From CAVXDP01 sp964562925 (lineage in GTDB: Archaea; Thermoproteota; Bathyarchaeia; 40CM-2-53-6; CAVXDP01): a stretch of DNA of 38,861 nt. Position 1 is the first letter of the stretch. Each line of letters starts with the position of its first letter. This document shows, piece after piece, positions 8,449-14,606 of this stretch. Location: positions 1-38,861 of the forward strand of contig CAZLVF010000013.1 in NCBI GenBank assembly GCA_964562925.1, written 5' to 3'. A program made the translations under genes and the position numbers. Under the pieces are notes generated by a model that was not told where the DNA came from, did not search any database, and saw nothing but the letters and a program-made list of their open reading frames with translations.

Positions 8449-8625
8449 AGCGGGGAAAGACCGTAGCGAGAGCCCATGATGCTCCTGCACGGGTGGGGTA
8501 GCCAGGTTTAAGGGGCTTCTGCCCGAGCAACCCGCAGGGCTCATATGAAAATGAGTCTGGGCGACCCTGAGATAGGCTCTTAGCAGAACCCTCAAACGGA
8601 TGTTCGAATCATCCCCCCGCTACCA
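8449..8625 (+). tRNA. Initiator tRNA-Met (CAT) with four introns
   Basis: Exons: 8449-8455, 8494-8511, 8531-8545, 8564-8573 and 8597-8625. Introns are 38, 19, 18 and 23 bases. The joined tRNA has 76 bases plus encoded CCA. All stems are perfect: acceptor AGCGGGG/CCCCGCT, D-stem GGGT/ACCC, anticodon stem CAGGG/CCCTG, T-stem GGATG/CATCC. The anticodon loop is CTCATAA, the variable loop AGATC and the T-loop TTCGAAT. The A1-U72 pair and three G-C pairs next to the anticodon loop mark it as the initiator. Introns 2, 3 and 4 (after nucleotides 22, 37 and 47) each form a 4-bp helix flanked by two 3-base bulges, cut symmetrically. Intron 1 (after nucleotide 7, movable up to 3 bases upstream) forms a long hairpin but no clean bulge-helix-bulge. 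Confidence 0.9.
8614..8625 (+). repeat. Left copy of 12-bp direct repeat (tRNA 3' end, putative attL)
   Basis: CCCCCGCTACCA, the last 12 bases of the initiator tRNA gene, recurs in the same orientation at 14472-14483. An integrase relic starts just downstream. This is the arrangement left when an element integrates into a tRNA 3' end. Confidence 0.55.
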
Positions 8626-8687
8626 ACGTATTTGTTTATGTCTTTTCTAATGGACCGGTTGTTGGGTCGGAAAACTGGACGTCATAT

Positions 8688-9240
8688 GTGGTTATGACGA
8701 GGTCGCCTGACTCGATTCCTGAGGATCCTGTAGGTTCTTGGAAGGCTTGGTATCAGCTTAATCGTTGGGTTAAGTGGCTTCGAAGTCAATCTGGATGGAC
8801 CGTTGCTAATCCTCGAGGGTTATTGCTGAAGCAGATTCAGCGGGGTTGTTCGTATCGGATTTTGGATATGCTTCAGAAGTATGTGGATCAACAGAAACTC
8901 AGAAAGAAATCGAAAGAGAAGATATACTCAACAGTGCAAAGTTACTTTGCAATCGCTGTGCGTCACCGGAGGATCTTCGTTAGAGGATAAGTGGGAACGA
9001 GCCGCCGGTCCAGGCTAAGCTTGGTCTTGATAACATACTGGCGGTCTATCAAGAGGCGAATCTGCGATACCGAAGTGTGTTCTATTCAAGTGGCAATCGC
9101 TTGTCGACTACGCCAGACTAGAATATGCCTGCTTGAATTCTGCTGGTCAAATTATCAAACAACTCCGAGAAGGAAGCCGATTAGTGTAATGAATGGGGCC
9201 TTGATCATCAAGTCTTTACAAGCTTGTAGCCCTAGAATCT
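8688..9240 (+). pseudogene. Tyrosine recombinase (integrase) relic
   Basis: Fragments of one protein are spread over the frames. 8688/8694-8950 encodes a SAM-like N-terminal domain (for example RILDMLQKYVDQQKLRKKSK then IYSTVQSYFA). From 8951 the sequence continues in another frame (NRCASPEDLR, an in-frame TAG at 8981, then LGLDNILAVYQEANLRYRSV). Around 9105 it shifts again (DYARLEYACLNSAGQ then IIKQLREGSRLV), followed by stops. The order and spacing match archaeal integrases up to the start of the catalytic core; the catalytic Tyr region is gone. Its position right after a tRNA gene fits. At least two frameshifts and several stops make it nonfunctional. Confidence 0.72.
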
Positions 9241-9390
9241 GTGTAGAATGACTGAACACACTGAGCAGAACTCCAAACCACTCAATGTGAGCGGCTACAG
9301 GGCACAACTTATGCAAATTTGATGGAGTGAGAGGGCTGAAGAATACTAATAGTTATTAGAGTAACTATCTTCTTGAGTATCCGGTTAGGG

Positions 9391-10086
9391 ATGCAGAAGA
9401 GGGACTTCTACGAGATCCTAGGTGTCTCTAGGGACGCTTCAACGGTCGAAATAAAGAATGCATACAAGAGGTTGGCCCTCCACTATCACCCTGACCGTAA
9501 CAAGTCGACCGAAGCGGAAGAGAAATTCAAAGAACTATCCGAAGCTTTCGCTGTCCTATCTGACGCTGAGAAGAGGCAGCAGTACGATCGATTTGGGCGT
9601 TCCGGAATAGATAGCAGATACACGTCGGAGGACATCTTCAGAGGAGTTGATTTCAAAGACATCTTTCAGGGGTATAGGATGGATGTCGTGTATGGAAAAA
9701 ACCTTTATTCTTCACAGCCAGCGAAACTACACTCGTTTCCGTGGGCAGTTATCATAGCGCTTATCGCTTTTATTATCATGATTGCTCTCGCTGCAATGTG
9801 GTACGTTCTGAACGGGAGCAAACTAGCCCTCTGGGAGCCTGGAGGATTATCATCAATACCATCGTTGCCACGATATGTACTGGTCGCTCTTGTTGTCATA
9901 GTACCCATTGTTGTAGCCATTGCGTTTGTTTCTCGCAAAATCAAGAAGCCTAGACCGATGTCCACCCGTACCTTTGGAATGCATCGAAGTCCAACAGGAT
10001 ACCATGTGGAATATTGCTACTATTGTGGGGCTTCAATGCCTACTGGTGCAATGTTCTGCAAGAAATGTGGCAAGTCTCAGGGCTGA
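9391..10086 (+). CDS. Membrane-anchored J-domain protein with C-terminal zinc ribbon
   Basis: The protein has 231 residues from the ATG at 9391 (a TTG at 9373 in the same frame is possible; GGTTAGGG precedes the ATG). Residues 3-65 form a complete J domain with HPD (ALHYHPDRNKS), which should stimulate an Hsp70 ATPase. Two strong membrane helices follow (about 118-140 and 158-182). A basic stretch and a treble-clef-like zinc ribbon close the protein (CYYCGASMPTGAMFCKKCG). The Gly/Phe and CxxCxGxG regions of true DnaJ are absent, so this is a specialised J protein acting at the membrane. No DnaK is in the window. The neighbouring 10851 gene ends in a similar zinc ribbon. Confidence 0.88.
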   Translation: MQKRDFYEILGVSRDASTVEIKNAYKRLALHYHPDRNKSTEAEEKFKELSEAFAVLSDAEKRQQYDRFGRSGIDSRYTSEDIFRGVDFKDIFQGYRMDVVYGKNLYSSQPAKLHSFPWAVIIALIAFIIMIALAAMWYVLNGSKLALWEPGGLSSIPSLPRYVLVALVVIVPIVVAIAFVSRKIKKPRPMSTRTFGMHRSPTGYHVEYCYYCGASMPTGAMFCKKCGKSQG

Positions 10087-10475
10087 GAATACTTCTGTCG
10101 CTGTCATGGTTTCATCAAATGCTTCTGATGCTATCTTCTTGAGTTTCAGTCCGACGGTTCAACGCGCGAAGTGATTCTCAAAATCTTCTGCCTGCTTTGA
10201 AAGAACGTGTGGCTGCAAATTCGAAGCTGAAGCTGGCAGAAAATCATTTGAGCTGCAATCAAATACGTTCGGCGTCACGTTGACCCATCTTTCAAGTCGT
10301 GTTTAACGCAGCATGACTCATGATGTTCATACTTCTCGCTTCGACATTTGGTAGATGCTTGAACGAAGGTCGGAAGCTAGAATTCGAATGATACACTATT
10401 TGCATCAAACGATTCATCTTCTTAAGTGAATCATAATTGAGATTACAAAGCGCATGTAAATGAGGTTAATCATAG
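10087..10475. other. Non-coding or decayed stretch inside the element
   Basis: About 390 bp contain only short chance frames and no recognisable domain, RNA or repeat. It looks like degraded sequence. Confidence 0.4.
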
Positions 10476-10691
10476 GAGTTTACCAGGAACAATGAAAGAG
10501 TATTGGGAGATACTGGAGTATTGGCATATGGTGGCAGGTACCAGATAAGGTTGGAGACCGATGATGTGACTATCCTGAATCATGTAAGTAGATTGCTGAA
10601 GAATCAGTTGGAGGGCAGCGGAAAGCAGTATCGTATCGAATGTCGCTGCGAAACTGAAGCCTTGAGTTTCATACGTTGGTTGCTCAGTTAG
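10476..10691 (+). pseudogene. Small coding remnant, possibly LAGLIDADG-like or DNA-binding fragment
   Basis: The frame is open from 10476, after a stop at 10473, to 10691. TTG at 10503 is the first start. The peptide has coding character (YGGRYQIRLETDDVTILNHV and IECRCETEALSFIRWLLS). The pattern of a strand pair, then DD.TILNHVSRLL, then a strand and a final FIRWLLS helix resembles half of a LAGLIDADG-type fold. No catalytic motif is seen, so the assignment is weak. It may be a fragment of a larger lost gene or a small real protein. Confidence 0.3.
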
Positions 10692-10812
10692 CATTCAAAA
10701 GTCGACTAATCGGCAAGACTCCTTCCGAGACATCCACAATCGATTGCTATTAGGAAGGTACATCGCCGTCATGTTGACGTACATTGAGTATCATACTTGG
10801 TCGAAACATCAT

Positions 10813-10820
10813 GTTTAAAT
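10813..10820 (+). promoter_or_regulatory. TATA-type promoter of the zinc-ribbon membrane protein
   Basis: GTTTAAAT lies about 34 bp before the ATG at 10851, which predicts a very short leader and supports that start over upstream TTG codons. It probably also serves the downstream surface-protein gene. Confidence 0.5.
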
Positions 10821-10850
10821 TCGTACCGTAGTGACTTCTTTGTGAGAAAA

Positions 10851-11534
10851 ATGACTGAAGACAAGTCAGCCAAGCACACTGTAAGGACTGAGAAGCAATT
10901 CGAATTGATTGTTCCATTAGGTATTCAACTGGTGAACGTAGGTTTTTGGATAAGTGGTTTGTCCGGTCTAGTCTTAGGCGTTTTGACACTCAGTCAAGCT
11001 GCCTACGAAAACTATTATGACTTGGCAATTTTGGAGTCGGTTCAGGGCACCGCCATGGTTGGTTTAGGCGCGGCCATGTTCATTGTTGCCACAGGTTTGA
11101 CGAGCGGCGCGGGATGGAGTCTAGGCGGCGCTAAACGCGTAGTTGCGGTCGCTATTGTCTGGTCGGTCGTCGGGATCTCATTAGCCATATACACAGCGAC
11201 GAATATTCCAGGTGTAGGAATTTCAAGCATCATGTACGCCAATGTGATCTGGTTGATTGTCTTTGGCATTGCTATAGGCATTCTATCGATAAGGTATCTA
11301 TATTTGGAGGACACAGTCCTTAGAAAGTACGTCGAATACATTAGCACTGAAGTAGCAAGGCCTGAGGATATTCGACAGCTAACTACTACACGCTACGTAC
11401 CCTCCTATACAACAGAGTTGCAGACTCAAATGCCAATCGTTCATCTTAGGAAGTTCTGTTGGCATTGTGGAGCTGTCCTTAGAGATAGTGAAGTTATCTG
11501 TCCAAAATGTGGGACTTCAAGAGATATAGGATAG
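10851..11534 (+). CDS. Four-helix membrane protein with C-terminal zinc ribbon
   Basis: The protein has 227 residues from the ATG at 10851; the open frame begins at a TTG at 10797, but that lies upstream of the TATA box. A short charged N-terminus precedes four membrane helices (starting near residues 25, 63, 100 and 130), including WISGLSGLVLGVLTL and VIWLIVFGIAIGIL. About 45 soluble residues then lead to a zinc ribbon, FCWHCGAVLRDSEVICPKCG. I do not recognise the family. The stop is 5 bp before the ATG of the surface-protein gene, so the two are probably co-transcribed. The C-terminal ribbon resembles that of the J-domain protein at 9391. Confidence 0.85.
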   Translation: MTEDKSAKHTVRTEKQFELIVPLGIQLVNVGFWISGLSGLVLGVLTLSQAAYENYYDLAILESVQGTAMVGLGAAMFIVATGLTSGAGWSLGGAKRVVAVAIVWSVVGISLAIYTATNIPGVGISSIMYANVIWLIVFGIAIGILSIRYLYLEDTVLRKYVEYISTEVARPEDIRQLTTTRYVPSYTTELQTQMPIVHLRKFCWHCGAVLRDSEVICPKCGTSRDIG

Positions 11535-11539
11535 GCGGA

Positions 11540-13192
11540 ATGAATTTGTCGCAGCCTTTAGGTAAAATAGGGCCATTACTCTTGATATTAGTTGTAGGAG
11601 CCACTCTAATCTTCTGCGCTCCAGTCAATGTGGAAGCTCAGACAGGAGATTTTATTCTAACTGTTTCTCCGTCTCGAGTTACGATCGGCGCCGATGGGAT
11701 CGGCAGATTCTCTGTTAGGCTGACTTCGGTCAATGGATTTGAGGGTACCATAAAATTGGATGTCAGAGGCATCTCAACTACATCGTATTCCCAAGCATCA
11801 TACTCATTCGAGCCATCCGTGGTAAACCTCGCAGCTGACTCAGATGCATATTCAGTTATGACCTTGATTGTTGCGACGCAGTACGGCTATCAAACGTACT
11901 ATCCTGACCAGCAATATCCTTCGGAATACGGCTACTACAATCTCTACATGATGAAGCTCACGGTTGTAGCGACGAGTGGCAGCATAACACAGCAGGCTTC
12001 AATCATCGCTGATGTATACTACGGTTACTCTCTCACTCGCCCTGACTTGACTATCAATCTTCAACCTGGCAACATCGTGACATCCGGGGAGATATCCCAA
12101 GCCAAGAATCAAGCTCTCACGATAACAGTAACTGCAACAACCGCTCAAGGCACTGGCAATTTTCAATTCACAGTCACTCCACAATTCTACGATCCACCAG
12201 GAGGCATATACGCCTCTTTCAATCCGATCAGTGCACAGGTCAACGTGGGTCAAACGATACAATTTGCTGTTGACGTCTTGATGACCCCTGAATTTCTGGC
12301 GAAAAGTGGAACATACAGATTGGCCGTCGGAATAAACGCGCTTCTTCCAAGGGCTGTTAGTTACTATAGGAGTGTTATCATCACCAAAGTCGCAATAGTC
12401 ACTATTGTGGTGCCACCGTCCTTCTCAGTTACAACCAATCCAGCGATCTTGAACGTTTACATCGGCGGCCAAGATCAGAAGATGCAGGTTATCGTCACCC
12501 CTATTAGTACAGGGATAAATCAACCAATATCACTACGTGTTGAAGGTGTTCCTCAGGGAATTGTGGCAATATTTGAGACAGACACCCTCACCCCCAAAGG
12601 TAGAGAACCTGTATCTACATACTTGGTTTTCAGCGGACCATCTACCTACGAGTCGAAGATATATCCCATCCAGATCGTAGCGCAAACTCTAGGATTTGTC
12701 CGAACTGTGAATGCGTCAATCTACCTTCAACCTATGGGAGACTTCATTGTTACGGCGCAGCAGACGACAATTGCGCTCAACGCTAGAGGTGACTCCAAAT
12801 CCACTACGCTGACCCTCGCACCTCAGGGAGGCTTCAGAGCGACAATATACTTCTCGGTCTCGCAACTTCCGGCAGGCGTAACGGCGGCTTTCAGCAGCTC
12901 AAGTGCGACAATACAGAGTGACCAGCCTGTAACAGTCGTATTCACGTTGACGGCAGCGCAGAACGCCGCGCCTGGAACATACAACGTAGCCATCGTGTGT
13001 GGTACAGGGCTCTCCACAAAAACTGTAATCGTAACACTGCTGGTCAGAAGTGGAATCTACGAAACATGGCCCATAGTACTGATCGTTGTAGCTATAATCG
13101 CGGCGGTTACTGTAGTTGTTTTCATAGGCATCCCGAGGAAGAAGCCTGTCTACGTGTTGAAGGAAGGTGAAAAGAAGCTTCTGCCCAAATGA
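11540..13192 (+). CDS. Secreted, membrane-anchored surface protein with Ig-like repeats
   Basis: The protein has 550 residues from the ATG at 11540; an in-frame ATG at 11507 lies inside the upstream gene. A signal peptide (LLLILVVGATLIFCA) probably ends near VEAQ. The body is beta-rich with at least three similar segments, each beginning with a hydrophobic strand, a Pro- or Ala-rich turn and a Gly-containing loop: near residue 25 (FILTVSPSRVTIGADGIG), near 295 (FSVTTNPAILNVYIGG) and near 395 (FIVTAQQTTIALNARGD). These resemble Ig-like or NEW3-type repeats. One helix near the C-terminus (WPIVLIVVAIIAAVTVVVF) is followed by a basic tail, giving an outside-facing anchored protein. Function unknown. 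Confidence 0.85.
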   Translation: MNLSQPLGKIGPLLLILVVGATLIFCAPVNVEAQTGDFILTVSPSRVTIGADGIGRFSVRLTSVNGFEGTIKLDVRGISTTSYSQASYSFEPSVVNLAADSDAYSVMTLIVATQYGYQTYYPDQQYPSEYGYYNLYMMKLTVVATSGSITQQASIIADVYYGYSLTRPDLTINLQPGNIVTSGEISQAKNQALTITVTATTAQGTGNFQFTVTPQFYDPPGGIYASFNPISAQVNVGQTIQFAVDVLMTPEFLAKSGTYRLAVGINALLPRAVSYYRSVIITKVAIVTIVVPPSFSVTTNPAILNVYIGGQDQKMQVIVTPISTGINQPISLRVEGVPQGIVAIFETDTLTPKGREPVSTYLVFSGPSTYESKIYPIQIVAQTLGFVRTVNASIYLQPMGDFIVTAQQTTIALNARGDSKSTTLTLAPQGGFRATIYFSVSQLPAGVTAAFSSSSATIQSDQPVTVVFTLTAAQNAAPGTYNVAIVCGTGLSTKTVIVTLLVRSGIYETWPIVLIVVAIIAAVTVVVFIGIPRKKPVYVLKEGEKKLLPK

Positions 13193-13275
13193 GCTCTGCA
13201 CGTTGTTGGAAGAGACTGTTGAGCCAATTATGGTTGGGATCCAGCTAAGGTGATCCCTAGAGAGAAGGTTACGGC

Positions 13276-13782
13276 ATGAGTTCGGAAACTGAGAGAATCA
13301 TAAGAACAAAAGTTACAAGATCTATGCCAAAGGAAGAGCTTGAAAAACATATCGCTGAATTTTTGAAGACTCAGAATGTTTGCGTACTGGCAAGTTGCAA
13401 AGATAATGTTCCGCGAGCGACACCGTTGGAATACTACTCAGATGGAACAACCTTGTACGTTATGCCCGAAGAAGGCCAGAAGATGGAGAATATTAGAGAA
13501 AACCCCATCGTTAGTGTCGCCGTTTTCGCTCCCTACACAGGCTGGCTAAGCCTCAAAGGAGTTCAGATAACTGGAGAAGCGACCATAGTTACAAAAGAGG
13601 ATATCAGAGAGTTCAACGAGGCCTTGTCTGTCTATCAGTGGCAAAGATCTGCTCGAGAAATAGGTTTGAAGGAGTTGCCTGAAAGCTTTAGACTGTTGAA
13701 AATTACAGCCCACGCAATAGAGCTTCTAGACATATCGCTTAAGACTAAGGGATATGCCCCAAGACAGCTTTGGACTGCCTAG
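13276..13782 (+). CDS. Pyridoxamine 5'-phosphate oxidase-like flavin-binding protein
   Basis: This 168-residue protein has a split-barrel FMN-binding fold. ICONIC-like segments of the family are NVCVLASCKDNVPRATPLEY, LYVMPEEGQKMENIRENPIV and SVAVFAPYTGWLSLKGVQIT. After these comes ITGEATIVTKEDIREFNEAL. The family includes flavin reductases, F420-binding proteins and heme oxygenases of this fold; FMN versus F420 cannot be decided here. The start is ATG at 13276. A broken copy of its C-terminal part lies 100 bp downstream. Confidence 0.85.
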   Translation: MSSETERIIRTKVTRSMPKEELEKHIAEFLKTQNVCVLASCKDNVPRATPLEYYSDGTTLYVMPEEGQKMENIRENPIVSVAVFAPYTGWLSLKGVQITGEATIVTKEDIREFNEALSVYQWQRSAREIGLKELPESFRLLKITAHAIELLDISLKTKGYAPRQLWTA

Positions 13783-13882
13783 GATTGTAGCTTGAATATT
13801 TGACGAGTCAGCAATTGTCACCTAGAAAATGTATAGGAAATTTCTGGAATATTCTAGTTCTGACTCTTGTTTGAGAATTCTA

Positions 13883-14053
13883 TTAGGCTAAAAGTCTCGA
13901 GGCATATTCGGAGAATCAGCACCGATCAAAAGAGACGACGCTCAAGAATTCAGCGAGAGCTTATCCGTATACCAATTGCAAAAATCTGCGAAGGAAATAG
14001 GTCTAGGCAAGCTGCCTGCAGCCTTCAGCCTTCTGAAGATACTACAATCCTAA
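13883..14053 (+). pseudogene. Partial second copy of the PNPOx-like gene
   Basis: Read from 13883, the frame gives an early TAA and then EFSESLSVYQLQKSAKEIGL and GKLPAAFSLLKI, ending at TAA 14053. This matches EFNEALSVYQWQRSAREIGL and KELPESFRLLKI of the intact gene at 13276. The N-terminal half of the copy is missing and the last 18 or so residues are lost. It looks like the remains of a tandem duplication or of a second related gene. Confidence 0.7.
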
Positions 14054-14064
14054 AAGATCATTAG

Positions 14065-14283
14065 GTTTTCCACAACTACGTTCGACCACATGAGGCGCTA
14101 GAGGGCAAGACTCCAGCGGAAGCATGCGGAATTATAATTGAGGGAGAAAACAACTGGATTACGCTCATACAAAATGCAATTCGTCAGAAGCAGATATGTT
14201 TCTGCTGCAACTCTTATCCCATCGACCATGCACAGGCTTATTCGATTACATTGACGTACGACGCTCCTGTCCTCATTCACTAG
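14065..14283 (+). pseudogene. C-terminal relic of a DDE (rve-type) transposase
   Basis: The frame reads VFHNYVRPHEALEGKTPAEA and CGIIIEGENNWITLIQNA, the typical tail of integrase-core transposases (N-x-x-RPH-x-AL-x-G-x-TPAEAxG). Only about 40 such residues remain; what follows to the TAG at 14281 is not recognisable. No inverted repeats are visible. It is a trace of an insertion sequence in a decayed region. Confidence 0.6.
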
Positions 14284-14292
14284 GTGAGATAG

Positions 14293-14466
14293 ACGACAAA
14301 ACCAAAGTGGTCGACTCAACGCTGGAAGGATCTTCTCACAGACTTGGCGGTTTTTGCCACACAAGACCCGAACACTAGGCTATCAAGGTATCGACAGTGG
14401 ACGATGCTAAACACAAAGCTGAATATAATAGAGCCTGCGAACAAGAGATTCGAACAAATAATTTGA
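14293..14466 (+). pseudogene. Unidentified coding remnant at the right edge of the element
   Basis: The frame is open from after TAG 14290 to TGA 14466 and has no good start codon. It encodes RWKDLLTDLAVFATQDPNTR then LSRYRQWTMLNTKLNIIEPA, which looks like a real protein C-terminus. I do not recognise it. It ends 5 bases before the right 12-bp repeat. Confidence 0.3.
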
Positions 14467-14471
14467 AGCGT

Positions 14472-14483
14472 CCCCCGCTACCA
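14472..14483 (+). repeat. Right copy of 12-bp direct repeat (putative attR)
   Basis: CCCCCGCTACCA is identical to the initiator tRNA 3' end at 8614-8625. There is no AGCGGGG partner upstream, so it is not a second complete tRNA gene. Confidence 0.5.
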
Positions 14484-14562
14484 GCTTTTCGAGTGTTTGT
14501 GGCAGTGAAATGTCTTCATTCTTGCGTTGAGCTCTCTCAAAAGCCGTCCAGCAGTTAGATAC

Positions 14563-14570
14563 CTTTAAAT
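14563..14570 (+). promoter_or_regulatory. TATA box of tupABC
   Basis: CTTTAAAT predicts a transcription start near 14592-14596, inside the operator-like palindrome and just before the GTG at 14607. Confidence 0.6.
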
Positions 14571-14582
14571 CTAGAAGGAGGG

Positions 14583-14606
14583 CGTTATGTACGGACGAAC
14601 ATAACG
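14583..14606 (+). promoter_or_regulatory. ModE-type operator in front of tupABC
   Basis: CGTTATGT-N8-ACATAACG is a perfect 8-bp inverted repeat with an 8-base spacer. It has the layout and nearly the sequence of the E. coli modABC operator for ModE (CGTTATAT-N8-ACATAACG). It covers the predicted transcription start and ends at the tupA start codon, which suits repression when molybdate or tungstate is plentiful. No regulator gene is in the window. Confidence 0.8.

Larger units (their letters stand above)
8626..14483. mobile_element. Probable decayed element integrated at the initiator tRNA gene
   Basis: The interval is about 5.86 kb. On the left is the intact tRNA followed by a broken tyrosine integrase; on the right is a 12-bp copy of the tRNA 3' end. 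Inside are relics (integrase, a partial second PNPOx-like gene, a transposase tail) and four intact genes: a membrane J-domain protein, a four-helix zinc-ribbon protein, a secreted surface protein and a PNPOx-like protein. Spacing between genes is much looser than outside. The boundary is inferred from a short repeat and could be coincidental; some intact genes may be host genes. Confidence 0.5.

Noticed and set aside
8492..8625. A Leu(GAG) or class II tRNA using TTCTGC/GCAGAA as anticodon stem
   Set aside because: The 6-bp pairing is tempting, but U33 is absent, the acceptor would need two wobble pairs and the D-loop would be too short. The pairing connects two introns of the initiator tRNA, whose own stems are all perfect.
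8449..8625. RNase P or SRP RNA, suggested by GGGGAAAGACC and CAGAACCC
   Set aside because: The T-arm, acceptor, CCA and CAT loop of a tRNA explain the whole segment, and the other conserved regions of those RNAs are absent.
9346..9359. Palindrome CTAATA-GT-TATTAG before the J-domain gene
   Set aside because: Could be an operator, but it is short, AT-rich and single; I could not support it.
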